A stretch of DNA of 64,000 bases from an uncultured Hungatella sp. (GTDB taxonomy: Bacteria > Bacillota > Clostridia > Lachnospirales > Lachnospiraceae): contig CAJTUV010000001.1 of the NCBI GenBank assembly GCA_910579515.1, positions 127 to 64,126 of the forward strand, written 5' to 3'. A program made the position numbers and the translations under genes. Below, in pieces: positions 1 to 9,387 of the stretch. Numbering within the stretch: position 1 is the first letter of the stretch; the number at the start of each line of letters is the position of its first letter. The notes below the pieces were generated by a model, which saw only the letters and a program-made list of their open reading frames with translations, was not told the DNA's origin and did not search any database.

Positions 1-36
1 CGTCATCGGAACACGAGTTTTGCGAGTAGCTGCCAT
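1..36 (-). CDS. start of an unidentified gene running off the left edge
   Basis: On the minus strand a GGAGG (plus 44-48) sits 7 nt upstream of an ATG (plus 34-36), and the frame reads MAATRKTRVPMT up to the window edge. Only 12 residues are visible, so no function can be given. The gene points away from the broken pglX, and its start lies within about 65 bases of the point where pglX similarity fades. This is compatible with an inserted or inverted segment at that junction. The ribosome binding site and spacing are good, but the reading frame is too short to be certain it is a gene. Confidence 0.4.
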   Translation of the reverse strand, partial: MAATRKTRVPMT

Positions 37-71
37 AACCAATCCTCCGTAATTGTAGTGAAATAGTCTAA

Positions 72-2774
72 CTATCTTCCATTTACAATCATAGAGGAAT
101 TCATGAGATTAGAAAATCCGCAGGAATATTTGGCGCTTACATTTCACCATTAGACATTACTTGTATAGATCCTTGTATGGGTAGTGGACATATATTGGTT
201 TGTATCTTTGACGTGTTAATGGATATTTATAAAAGTGAAGGCTTTAATGATCGGGAAGCGGTTCTTAGTATTTTAAAGAATAATATTTGCGGGCTGGATA
301 TAGATATGAGAGCATTTCAGTTATCTTATTTTGCGTTGATGATGAAAGCGAGAGTATACAATCGAACATTTTTCAGAGGAATACAGAATGAGAATGGAGT
401 AAGACAATTTATTCAACCAGCAGTGTATTCGATTGTAGAAAGTAATAAAATAAATCGTAATCATTTAAAATACTTTGGTGCGACGTTTAACGCTATTGAA
501 AAAAATAATGCTATAAATCAGATATGTGGATTATTAGATACACTGAAAAATGCAAAGGAATACGGATCTATTCTTGAGATAGATAATTATGACTGGGAAC
601 TTCTTTATGGATTTCTGAAAGAGTATGATATTGAGGGCCAGATTTCATTTGAGACTTATGGTATTGATGAAACCAGAAAGGCACTAATTGGATTGATTAG
701 GCAGGGACAAGTCTTAGCAAACAAGTATTTGGTAGTAGCAACAAATCCACCTTATATGGCATTGTCTAATGGGAATGCATTTATATCTGATTATGTAAAA
801 AAACATTATCCGGCAGGGAAAGCAGATTTATTTGCGGTTTTTATAGAAAGATGTATGAAGTATTGTAAAATAAACGGATTTCAATCTATGATTACTCAAC
901 ATGCATGGATGTTTTTGGGTACATATGAAGATTTACGAAACACAATTTTAAGTAAGGATATTATTAGTTTAGTACATTTAGGTATTAAGGCTTTTGAGGA
1001 AATTGGCAACGATGTTGTTCAAACATGTGCGTTTGTGTTTGCGAATCGAGGAATTGAAGGATATAAAACTATATTTAAACGTTTGGTAGATTACAAAGAT
1101 AGTTATCTACATAAAGAAAAAGAATTCTTTAATGCAGATAATATATCTGTTTCTAACTGTTCATTATTTAGGCAGATACCAGGATATAGTTTTGCATACT
1201 GGGTATCTGATAATTTTATTTCAAATTTTGCACGTGGAGAAAATATTGAGAAGTTTGCGTCATTTACAGGTTCGCAAAATATTACGGGGGATAACGATAA
1301 GTATTTGAGATGTTTTTGGGAAATACCGAAAGAAAAAATTTTGGTGAAAGATTGGGTTTTTTATGCCAAAGGAGGAGATTACAGAAAGTATTATGGGAAT
1401 TTACAACTAGTTGTAGATTGGCGCGAATGCGCACGAGCTTTTTATAAAAGTAATAAAACGTCGAATTTGCTTAGTGAGGACTTTTGGTATAAAGAAGGAA
1501 TTACCTATTCGGCTGTAACGAGCAGAGGTACAGGATTTAGATATTTACCAACAGGCTGCATTTTTGATAAAGGTGGTCCATCCATTTGTACAATTTGCAA
1601 TAATATGCAATTGCTGGCTTTATTGAATTCTAAGGTTGCTGAGTTATATTTTAAAGTATTGAATCCGTCTATTAATTTGCAAGTAAAAGATATAAAATCA
1701 TTTCCAGTAATTATTCCCAAGCAGGAGCTTATTAGTGAGTTGACGGAGGAAACATTGAAATATGCTAAACTTGATTGGGATTCACATGAAACTAGTTTTG
1801 ACTTTGAACGTAGTCCGATAATTGCGTTGGATAGTGAAATACAGGTTGCATGCAAAAAATGGATAGCAGAATGTAAGCGGAGATTTCAGCTTGTTAAAGA
1901 AAATGAAGAGCAAGTTAATATATGCATTGCGAATGAGTATAATATGCAGAGTGAGTTAGATATTAGTTTCGAGGAAAGAGATATTCCAGTTGGTATTCCT
2001 GATGAGAAGACATTGATTATTGAACTCATTTCATATGCTGTTGGATGTATATTTGGAAGATATTCACTTGATAAAAATGGAATCATATATGCAGGTGGGG
2101 ATTGGGATAATTCAAAATATACAATTTTTGTACCAGATGTAAATGGCATAATTCCGATTACAGATGCAGAGTATTTTAATGATGATATAGTATCCATCTT
2201 CGTTGAATTTATAGGCTGTGTTTTCGGAGAGGAGTCTTTAGAGAAGAATTTGAGCTATATTGCGCAAACTATAGGTTGTAAAGGAAATACATCAAAAGAG
2301 GTAATTAGAAACTATTTTTTAGAAAAATTTTTTAAAGACCATTGTACTATGTACTCAATTACAGGAACTGGCAAGCGTCCAATTTACTGGTTGTTTGATT
2401 CTGGTAAACAGAATGGGTTCAAATGCTTAATTTATATACACCGTTATAACAAGGATACATTAAAGCTCATTCGATCAGAATACCTGCACAAGACACAGGA
2501 TGCAGTAGAAAACGCATTAAAGAATGCGGAATATATTATTCAGTCCTCTGCAAGTGCTGTAGAAAGAGCAAAAGCAACCAAGGACAGAGACAGATATGTA
2601 AAGCAGCTTAATGAAATGCGTATCTACTATCAGGCATTATCCCATCTTGCATTACAGAAGATTGAGATTGATTTGGATGATGGTGTGAAGCACAATTATC
2701 AGTTATTCCAAGATATTGAAGTAATTGCAGATGGCGGTAAGAAACAAAAGGTCAATTTATTGGCGAAGATTTAG
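72..2774 (+). pseudogene. pglX: 5'-truncated BREX adenine-specific DNA methyltransferase PglX
   Basis: PglX is the BREX methyltransferase that marks host DNA at N6-adenine. The frame is open from 72 (after a TAA at 69-71) and shows the SAM-binding motif DPCMGSGH (168-191) and the catalytic NPPY motif (744-755), then a long specificity and C-terminal region to the stop. PglX proteins normally carry several hundred residues before DPCMGSGH; here only about 30 codons precede it, and no ribosome binding site fits the ATG at 177, which is the Met inside the motif. In another frame (103-153) the words MRLENPQEYLAL look like the missing lead-in, so a frameshift near 130-141 is likely on top of the truncation. 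The 14-nt gap to pglZ is a normal operon spacing. Either a decayed gene or one switched off by rearrangement. Codon use is A+T-rich like pglZ and unlike the right side of the window. Confidence 0.8.
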
Positions 2775-2787
2775 GAGATGATATGTT

Positions 2788-5313
2788 ATGGATTTACAAA
2801 AGATTCAAAATAAATTGAATACGCTTCTTGCAGGTACGGAGAGAAAGATTGTTTTTTGGTATGACGATGATGCTGCATATGCCGAAGATATTCCTAATTT
2901 GGAATTGGCAGAAGGCAATAAGATATGGCAGTTAAATGATCATAACTGGTTTGAAACGAAGCTGCTGTTGGAAGAACGTGATACAGAGTCGAATTATCTG
3001 GTGTATGCACCTTTTGCCAGACCAGAGGATAAAGAGAATAGTCTTGTGGATATTTTCTATTATTCAGAGCATTTTTATACGGATAAGTTGGTTCAAGTGA
3101 TGGGCGATTTGGGTATTCCGGCAGAGTGTCAGGATGAGATGAAGAAATACAAGAAGTTTTGGAATGCGACGAATACGACTAAGTTTCAAAATCTGCAAAT
3201 TACAGATTACACACCAGAAAAATTGTCTTTGGGTGTAATGTGCGTATTGGCAGGGATTAAGATAGTCAGCTTTGAAGAGTTGATGAAAAAGGTTGTTCTT
3301 AATGGAACTGATGACAATGTAATACTGAAAAAGTTTGCTGTTAATAAGATTGATAGGACATTTTGGCAGTTCTGTGAGAAGCAGTATGGTTATAGAGATA
3401 CGACTCCGACTGTTTTGAAGTTTATGGTTACAATGGTTGTGACATATACAGATAATTTGACAGATGGCAACATTCCAAAAGAATGGAAAACTTTTCTGTC
3501 CGAAAAAAAGAATGATGACGTCGTATTTGTCAAGAACCTCATGAATCATGCTGCATCAAAGGCAGTATATGATGATATCGCAGATGTGATTGCTCATGAA
3601 TTGAATGCCAGAAAACTTATGAAGAACATTCCGTTAGAAAATATTGTTGCCTGTGATTCGTTTGAACTGTTTGATGAGAATATTATTGATTGGATTATTT
3701 CGAAGATTGAAGATAATATGCTCGATGAGAAGATTACAGGAATGACCATTCCAGAGATTTGTAAAGCGCGTACTAAATTATGTTACCACTATGCAGATAA
3801 GTATAGAATCATCTATTTGATGCTTTGCAATGCGTTTAACTTAATTAAAGAGGTTTCTTTACATTCGTACTATCCACAGCTAAAAGATATGGTTGAGGAC
3901 TATGTAGAGCGTACCTATATGATTGATACCTATTACCGCAAGTTCTACTATTTCATGGATAAGATTGGTATGGGTGAGAACGTAGAGAAGATTAAGGAAC
4001 TGGTTGAGAATATCTATACCAATAAATATCTGACAGATTTTGCATGCAAGTGGAATCAGACTTTGACGGATGAATTATACAATACCTACCCGGATATGAG
4101 ACAGGAAGACTTCTATGAAACATATGTAAAGCCATTTAGGAGAGAAGATGGCAGAGATGGCAAGGTTATTGTAATTATTTCCGATGGTATGAGATATGAG
4201 TGTGCCAGGGAGCTGCTGGACAACCTCGATATGGATGAAAAGTGCGATGCGAAGATTAGTCATATGTTAAGCGTACTGCCGTCTGAGACAACATTAGGTA
4301 TGGCAGCGTTATTGCCACATAAGGAAATTGTGGTTGATGAAAATCTTGATATCACAGTTGATGGAATACATTGTGGTAACAGTATGGCCGAGAGACAGAA
4401 AATTTTGCAGACAGAGGTACCCCGTTCGGCTTGTTATGATTTTGATAAGGTTATGAATGCAAAGAGAGAAGAAATCCGTCAGATGCTGCAGGATAAGGAT
4501 GTGGTATATATCTATCAGAATCAGATTGATGATAGAGGAGAAAGCAGCAGATCCGAAAATGAAGTGTTTCATGCGTGTCAGGAAGCGATTGAAGAAATTC
4601 AGGCATTGATTCGTAGAATTACCGGATATGTTTCTGCTACAAGATATTTGATTACTGCAGACCACGGTTTTATTTACAAGAGAGATAAATTGCAGGAATC
4701 AGATAAAATCTCTATGGATAAGGCACAGATTTCTGTTGTTAATAAGAGATACTTGCTTTCTATTGATCGTGTACAGAATGAGGCAGTTATCAGCAGAGCA
4801 TTAACATATTTAAGCCGACTGAACAAAGTGTATGTTACAACACCGATTGGTGCAGATATAATTAAAGCCAAAGGTGGTGGACAGAACTATGTACATGGTG
4901 GATCTTCGCTACAGGAGATGATAGTGCCTGTAATCAAAGTTAAGACATTTACCGGAAAGCAGGATACTGGGATGGTAAATGTGGAATTATCCTCATTTAC
5001 AAGCAAGATAACAAGTATTGAGGTTCGCTTAGATTTTATGCAGATGGAACCAGTATCAGATGCCAGAAAGCCAAGACGATTAGTGGCGTTCTTTGTGAAT
5101 GAGAGGGGGAACAAGATTTCTTACGATGTACCACTCATAGCAAATGTAAGAGACATAGATGCAAGAAAACGTGTGATAAATGAGAAGTTTACACTCAAGA
5201 GTGGAAAATACAGCAGAAATGAAGATTATTTCCTTGTTTTGGCAGATATGGATGATGAGAGAGTCGAATATCATAGATACAAGTTTGAGATTGACATTGT
5301 AGATATGCTATAG
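2788..5313 (+). CDS. pglZ: BREX alkaline-phosphatase-like protein PglZ
   Basis: 841 aa, the length expected for PglZ of type 1 BREX phage-defence systems, where it is a core component with an alkaline-phosphatase-superfamily fold. The metal-binding core is visible as IISDGMRYECA (Asp466) and TADHGFIYKR (Asp625-His626). The N-terminal part before about residue 440 is the helical region usual for the family. It starts 14 nt after the pglX stop and is intact. In type 1 BREX operons brxL normally follows; here only gene fragments follow, so the system is incomplete in this window and brxA, brxB, brxC and brxL would have to lie elsewhere. Family assignment is confident; activity of the system is doubtful. 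Confidence 0.92.
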   Translation: MDLQKIQNKLNTLLAGTERKIVFWYDDDAAYAEDIPNLELAEGNKIWQLNDHNWFETKLLLEERDTESNYLVYAPFARPEDKENSLVDIFYYSEHFYTDKLVQVMGDLGIPAECQDEMKKYKKFWNATNTTKFQNLQITDYTPEKLSLGVMCVLAGIKIVSFEELMKKVVLNGTDDNVILKKFAVNKIDRTFWQFCEKQYGYRDTTPTVLKFMVTMVVTYTDNLTDGNIPKEWKTFLSEKKNDDVVFVKNLMNHAASKAVYDDIADVIAHELNARKLMKNIPLENIVACDSFELFDENIIDWIISKIEDNMLDEKITGMTIPEICKARTKLCYHYADKYRIIYLMLCNAFNLIKEVSLHSYYPQLKDMVEDYVERTYMIDTYYRKFYYFMDKIGMGENVEKIKELVENIYTNKYLTDFACKWNQTLTDELYNTYPDMRQEDFYETYVKPFRREDGRDGKVIVIISDGMRYECARELLDNLDMDEKCDAKISHMLSVLPSETTLGMAALLPHKEIVVDENLDITVDGIHCGNSMAERQKILQTEVPRSACYDFDKVMNAKREEIRQMLQDKDVVYIYQNQIDDRGESSRSENEVFHACQEAIEEIQALIRRITGYVSATRYLITADHGFIYKRDKLQESDKISMDKAQISVVNKRYLLSIDRVQNEAVISRALTYLSRLNKVYVTTPIGADIIKAKGGGQNYVHGGSSLQEMIVPVIKVKTFTGKQDTGMVNVELSSFTSKITSIEVRLDFMQMEPVSDARKPRRLVAFFVNERGNKISYDVPLIANVRDIDARKRVINEKFTLKSGKYSRNEDYFLVLADMDDERVEYHRYKFEIDIVDML

Positions 5314-5330
5314 AAAAAGGAGATAATTGG

Positions 5331-5507
5331 TGGCAGGAACTGGTTGTGAATATCAGAAAAATGCAGGAAGTCCGTAATTCGTGGGCTCATTTGACACCAG
5401 GTACAATTAATAAAGAAAAGGTAATTGCTAATGCAGATACGAGTATTGCTTAAGTGCAGGCTTTTGATGCTTCCATGAAAGAAACCAGAGATATGGAGAA
5501 TAGGTGT
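5331..5507 (+). pseudogene. fragment of a HEPN-type (Swt1-like) protein
   Basis: The frame reads WQELVVNIRKMQEVRNSWAH, then continues through an in-frame TAA (5451-5453) into VQAFDASMKETRDMEN. The RNxWAH word is typical of HEPN domains such as those of Swt1-family proteins found in defence islands, where it takes part in RNA cleavage. There is no start codon, the piece is about 60 residues, and the stop splits it, so it is a remnant. The family call rests on a short motif and is tentative; the state of decay is clear. Confidence 0.5.
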
Positions 5508-5636
5508 AAAAGTTGGACAGCTAGATGGTTCTATAATTCAGGACAGATATCAGTTTATTGTAATGATGTCGAACCTGAACTATGATGTCCCTCAAGACAA
5601 ACTGGATGCTCAGATTATGGACTTTAAGGTCTCTCG

Positions 5637-5714
5637 CCAAAACCAATTAACGTATTGGTATTTCCCTTCCCGCCTCTTGCCGAACAAAAGCGGATTGTTG
5701 CCAAAATTGAATAA
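5637..5714 (+). pseudogene. C-terminal motif of a type I restriction specificity subunit (HsdS)
   Basis: The frame ending at the TAA 5712-5714 reads PFPPLAEQKRIVAKIE. This matches the strongly conserved P-L-P-P-L-x-E-Q-x-x-I-V-x-K-I-E motif that closes the target recognition domains of HsdS. Neither the recognition domain before it nor the coiled coil after it is present, so this is a relic of about 25 codons. An overlapping open frame at 5563-5865 crosses this relic and the next in the wrong frame and is not a gene. Confidence 0.6.
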
Positions 5715-5735
5715 CTGCTACTCTATATCAACTGA

Positions 5736-5978
5736 TACGAGCAGGCGTGGAGTAAGCTGGAAGAGTTCAAGAGCCGGTTCCCTGAGGACATGCACAGGGT
5801 TTCAGGAATGCTTCTCTATGCGGGAACAGACGAGGAGATCCAGCCCGATGATACCTATCAGATGAGCGCGGATCGGATTGGGGTATAAACGTTGAATCTG
5901 AACAGGAAGTTTTCTGAGATAGCAGCGCAGCTGGATAGAATCGTGGAAGAGCATTTCGGAAAAGATTTTAATATTTGA
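5736..5978 (+). pseudogene. mcrC: C-terminal fragment of McrC with an in-frame stop
   Basis: After a TGA at 5733-5735 the frame reads YEQAWSKLEEFKSRFPED and GMLLYAGTDEEIQP, then a TAA at 5886-5888, and continues in the same frame as TLNLNRKFSEIAAQLDRIV to a TGA at 5976-5978. This is the C-terminal end of McrC, the nuclease partner of the McrB GTPase in modification-dependent restriction. The N-terminal part and mcrB are absent. The single in-frame nonsense codon between two recognisable halves shows recent decay. Confidence 0.65.
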
Positions 5979-6011
5979 GGAAGGATGAGAACTCCCTGCC
6001 TTCTCTATATG

Positions 6012-6056
6012 CTTAAGACGTGAAAATAGCCGTTCATGTCTTAAAAAAGCTTTTTT
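6012..6056 (+). terminator. hairpin, possible terminator after the defence remnants
   Basis: A 10-bp stem pairs 6014-6023 with 6034-6043 (one G-U pair), followed by an A6-GC-T6 palindrome at 6045-6056. The T run is separated from the stem, so it is a weak rho-independent terminator candidate marking the end of the defence island. Confidence 0.35.
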
Positions 6057-6151
6057 ATGTCATTTGAATTAAATTCCATTTAGAAGTGTCGAAGTAATAG
6101 ACAGAAGGCAAGTAGCTTCGAAACTACTGTCTAATGAGAGGAGGATTCTAT

Positions 6152-6637
6152 ATGAACATAAAGACAATGGAAGGCCTGGCAGGGGCCAATACCAGTATCC
6201 AATTAATATCGACGCCTATGAGCGTGGCGAAAGAGGCTGAACGGAAAGGGGATACAGAGAAGCTGAAACGGGCTTTGAGCTATGCGTCTGAAATGGCAGA
6301 TCAGGCAGAACAATACAGTGAGAAAACTGACGAGGGGATGAAGCTGGAGGCCAAAGAAGCGAAGGAGCAGGAAGAGCTGCGTCAAGAAGAACTGATCAAG
6401 GCCAGAAAGGCAGAGCGGGAAGAACAGGAAAATAGAATTAAGGAAGGGGAAGGGAAACAGAAAGAAGCCAGTTTCGATGTGGCAGAAATCAGCGAAGAAG
6501 GCAAACATCAGGTGGAGATGGCAGACACATCATCTTCGGTGCCTGCAGAGCTCTCACAAAATGTAACTTATGACAAGTCTGGAGAAGCTGTGGAAGCAGT
6601 GGCAGAGACTAAAGAGAATATAGATGTGAGCGTATAA
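6152..6637 (+). CDS. small highly charged coiled-coil-like protein of unknown function
   Basis: 161 aa from the ATG at 6152, chosen because AGGAGG (6139-6144) lies 7 nt upstream; an ATG at 6134 has no such site. The product begins MNIKTMEGLAGANTSIQL and then becomes a long Glu/Lys/Ala/Gln-rich helix (about residues 25-115) likely to form a coiled coil, with an acidic tail. There is no signal peptide or membrane segment. I do not recognise a characterised family. It stands alone between the defence remnants and another unknown gene. A cytoplasmic filamentous or scaffold role is possible but unsupported. Confidence 0.75.
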   Translation: MNIKTMEGLAGANTSIQLISTPMSVAKEAERKGDTEKLKRALSYASEMADQAEQYSEKTDEGMKLEAKEAKEQEELRQEELIKARKAEREEQENRIKEGEGKQKEASFDVAEISEEGKHQVEMADTSSSVPAELSQNVTYDKSGEAVEAVAETKENIDVSV

Positions 6638-6701
6638 AAAACCGCTTTATAGGCAGTTGTTTTCCCAGTACGGGTATTAAAACTTTAAGGGAGGAATATT
6701 C

Positions 6702-7091
6702 ATGAGCCAAAACAAAAGTACGAAAACCACGACAGACGTAAGATTTGGGAAGGAAACGTGTTTTTTTCCAAGAAAGATTGGTACCCAGTCTGGAGAAAGG
6801 AGGGTGGACTCCTGGCAGGAGGTAGAGGACTGCCTTTGGGATATGTTTACAGATGAGGATGAGTTTGTGACCTTGACTTTAGCAGAAATCCACCACAATA
6901 TCCGGTATGTTCAGGCATGTCAGTTTCAGGAGGGTATCACGGTTCAGCTGGGAGTGGAAGAGGACGACTACACAAGGCTTGTGGAGAAGACCTGCTCTGA
7001 AGCGGAGTGTATGGATATTTTTCGAGAATTTTATGAGTCCTCCTATGTGCGGGATTTTGAAAAGTATAAGCCAGTAGAATTTTTTGTTTAG
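6702..7091 (+). CDS. hypothetical protein, 129 aa
   Basis: The ATG at 6702 is preceded by GGGAGGAA at a good distance. The product is soluble and acidic, with a C-terminal part rich in Glu, Asp and aromatic residues (LVEKTCSEAECMDIFREFY). It contains no recognised catalytic motif, signal peptide or membrane segment. It lies 64 bases after the charged protein on the same strand and before the EF-G-like gene, which has its own promoter. The function is unknown. The start, ribosome binding site and codon pattern make it a credible gene. Confidence 0.7.
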   Translation: MSQNKSTKTTTDVRFGKETCFFPRKIGTQSGERRVDSWQEVEDCLWDMFTDEDEFVTLTLAEIHHNIRYVQACQFQEGITVQLGVEEDDYTRLVEKTCSEAECMDIFREFYESSYVRDFEKYKPVEFFV

Positions 7092-7154
7092 AAAAACTTC
7101 CCAGGGAACCTGTAACAGTGTTGGCAAAAACAATAGGTAAATCTCACAAATTGC

Positions 7155-7183
7155 TTGTAATTTTCAGATTTTTTTAGTAGAAT
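7155..7183 (+). promoter_or_regulatory. promoter of the EF-G-like gene
   Basis: -35 TTGTAA (7155-7160), a 17-nt T-rich spacer, and -10 TAGAAT (7178-7183), 38 nt before the start codon at 7221. Confidence 0.55.
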
Positions 7184-7220
7184 ATCTTCATAGGCTAATT
7201 TATGTACAGGAGGGATGTTT

Positions 7221-9323
7221 ATGAACGTTTATGGAACAAAACAAATCCGTAACGTCGTATTGCTAGGCCATGGCGGCGCAGGCAAGACGACCTTGGTGGA
7301 AGCAATGGCCCTGATGACTGGAGTCACCAAGAGAATGGGCACAGTTGTGGACGGATCCACCATCAGCGATTACGATAAGGAAGAGACCAAGAGGCAGTTT
7401 TCCATCTCCACCTCCCTGGTACCTCTTGAATACAAGGGAGAAGACGGGCCAATTAAGATCAATTTCTTAGATACTCCTGGCTATTTTGATTTTGTGGGAG
7501 AGGTTGAGGAAGCCATCAGTGTGGCAGACGCTGCAGTGATTGTTGTAAACTGTAAGGCAGGCATTGAAGTGGGAACAGAGAAAGCCTGGGAGCTCTGTGA
7601 GCAGTATAACCTCCCAAGAATCATTTTTGTGACGAATATGGATGACGACCATGCAAGCTACCGGGAACTGGTGCTGAAGCTGGAGACCAGATTTGGGCGG
7701 AAGATCGCGCCTTTCCATCTTCCGATTCGTGAGAATGAAAAATTTGTAGGTTTTGTCAATGTGGTGAAGATGAAGGGCAGAAGATTTACCACATTAAGCG
7801 ATTACGAAGAATGTGAGATTCCTGAGTATTCCCAAAAGAACTTAGGTATCTGCCGCGAGGCTCTTATGGAGGCTGTTGCAGAGACCAGTGAGGAATACAT
7901 GGAGCGCTATTTCTCTGGGGAAGAATTTACCTATGAAGAGATTTCCTCTGCGCTTCGGGAACATGTAATAGAAGGAAACATTGTGCCGGTGATGTTAGGC
8001 TCCGGCATTAACGGTCAGGGCGCGAAGATGCTTTTGCAGGCGGTTGATCGTTACTTCCCTGCACCTGACAGATATGAGTGCATCGGTGTGGATGTATCCA
8101 CAGGGGAGCGCTTTGTGGCTAAGTACAACGACGAAGTATCGGTGTCTGTGAAGGTGTTTAAGACCATCGTTGATCCATTTATCGGCAAGTACTCTCTGTT
8201 TAAGGTTTGTACAGGCGTGCTGAAGGCGGATTCCTCCTCCTACAATGTAAACAAAGACACAGAAGAGAGAATTGGAAAGGTTTACACCTTAAGAGGAAAA
8301 GAGCAGATTGAGTTAAAAGAGCTTCACTCTGGAGATATTGGAGCTGTTGCAAAATTGACTGTGACCCAGACAGGAGATACTCTGGCGCTGCGCACTGCTC
8401 CGATTGTATACCACAAACCAAAAACCTCCGTACCATACACCTATATGCGCTACACCACCAAAACGAAAGGCGATGACGACAAGGTTGCCAGCGCACTGGC
8501 AAAGCTGATGGAAGAGGATTTGACATTAAAGGCAGTCAGCGACAAGGAGAACAGACAGACCTTACTTTATGGAATCGGCGACCAGCAGCTTGAGGTCGTG
8601 GTAAGTAAGCTGTTAAACCGTTATAAAGTAGAGATTGAGCTGAGTAAACCTAAATTTGCCTTCCGCGAGACTATCCGCAAGAAAGTGGAGGCTCAGGGCA
8701 AATATAAGAAACAGAGCGGCGGACATGGTCAGTACGGCGACGTGAAGATGTCCTTTGAGCCATTAGGAGATTTGGAGACAGCATACACCTTTGAAGAGCA
8801 GGTATTCGGCGGAGCAGTTCCGAGAAACTATTTCCCAGCCGTAGAAAAGGGAATTCAGGAATGTGTATTGAAGGGACCTCTTGCCGCATACCCAGTAGTG
8901 GGCATTAAGGCGACTTTGTTAGACGGTTCCTACCACCCGGTTGACTCTTCTGAGCTGGCGTTTAAGATGGCTGCCACCTTGGCGTTTAAGAAGGCATTTA
9001 TGGAAGCAAATCCAGTTCTTTTGGAGCCTATCGCTTCTTTGAAGGTTACAGTTCCGGATAAGTTTACTGGCGATATTATGGGAGATTTAAACCGTAGAAG
9101 AGGCCGTGTTCTTGGCATGAATTCGGATCATCATGGCAAACAGATCATTGAGGCAGATATTCCGATGTCCGAACTGTTTGGCTATAATACAGATCTACGC
9201 TCCATGACTGGTGGAATTGGTTTGTACGAGTATGAGTTCAGCCGCTATGAGCAGGCTCCGGGCGATGTGCAGAAAAAAGAAGTGGAGGCGAGAGCCTCTA
9301 AGCTGGAAGGCGCAGACGCATAA
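7221..9323 (+). CDS. EF-G-like translational GTPase (EF-G2 type)
   Basis: 700 aa with the full EF-G domain order: GTPase (about 1-280), domains II and III, domain IV with the family's SGGHGQYGDV stretch, and a C-terminal domain V. The start at 7221 is preferred over 7215 because the ribosome binding site (AGGAGGG, ending at 7214) would abut the earlier ATG. The P-loop is GHGGAGKTT (16-24). Two GTPase motifs depart from canonical EF-G: the DTPGH motif reads DTPGY (84-88), replacing the catalytic His, and the NKxD guanine motif reads TNMD (138-141). These are marks of the EF-G2-like paralogues whose role is not settled, not of the main elongation factor, which normally sits with rpsL/rpsG and tuf. 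It has its own promoter and terminator. Confidence 0.85.
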   Translation: MNVYGTKQIRNVVLLGHGGAGKTTLVEAMALMTGVTKRMGTVVDGSTISDYDKEETKRQFSISTSLVPLEYKGEDGPIKINFLDTPGYFDFVGEVEEAISVADAAVIVVNCKAGIEVGTEKAWELCEQYNLPRIIFVTNMDDDHASYRELVLKLETRFGRKIAPFHLPIRENEKFVGFVNVVKMKGRRFTTLSDYEECEIPEYSQKNLGICREALMEAVAETSEEYMERYFSGEEFTYEEISSALREHVIEGNIVPVMLGSGINGQGAKMLLQAVDRYFPAPDRYECIGVDVSTGERFVAKYNDEVSVSVKVFKTIVDPFIGKYSLFKVCTGVLKADSSSYNVNKDTEERIGKVYTLRGKEQIELKELHSGDIGAVAKLTVTQTGDTLALRTAPIVYHKPKTSVPYTYMRYTTKTKGDDDKVASALAKLMEEDLTLKAVSDKENRQTLLYGIGDQQLEVVVSKLLNRYKVEIELSKPKFAFRETIRKKVEAQGKYKKQSGGHGQYGDVKMSFEPLGDLETAYTFEEQVFGGAVPRNYFPAVEKGIQECVLKGPLAAYPVVGIKATLLDGSYHPVDSSELAFKMAATLAFKKAFMEANPVLLEPIASLKVTVPDKFTGDIMGDLNRRRGRVLGMNSDHHGKQIIEADIPMSELFGYNTDLRSMTGGIGLYEYEFSRYEQAPGDVQKKEVEARASKLEGADA

Positions 9324-9331
9324 TAGTTGTG

Positions 9332-9372
9332 AACCCTGCATCAAAAGAGAAATCTTGGGATGCAGGGTTTTT
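9332..9372 (+). terminator. rho-independent terminator after the EF-G-like gene
   Basis: An 11-bp perfect stem pairs 9332-9342 with 9359-9369 (AACCCTGCATC / GATGCAGGGTT), followed by a short T run. It ends the EF-G-like transcript, although the next gene starts only 16 nt later. Confidence 0.8.
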
Positions 9373-9387
9373 AATAAGGAGCACAAG

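Noticed and set aside
5563..5865. 100-residue open frame in the remnants after pglZ
   Set aside because: It crosses the HsdS and McrC fragments in the wrong frame; the real similarity lies in the other frame, so this is chance.
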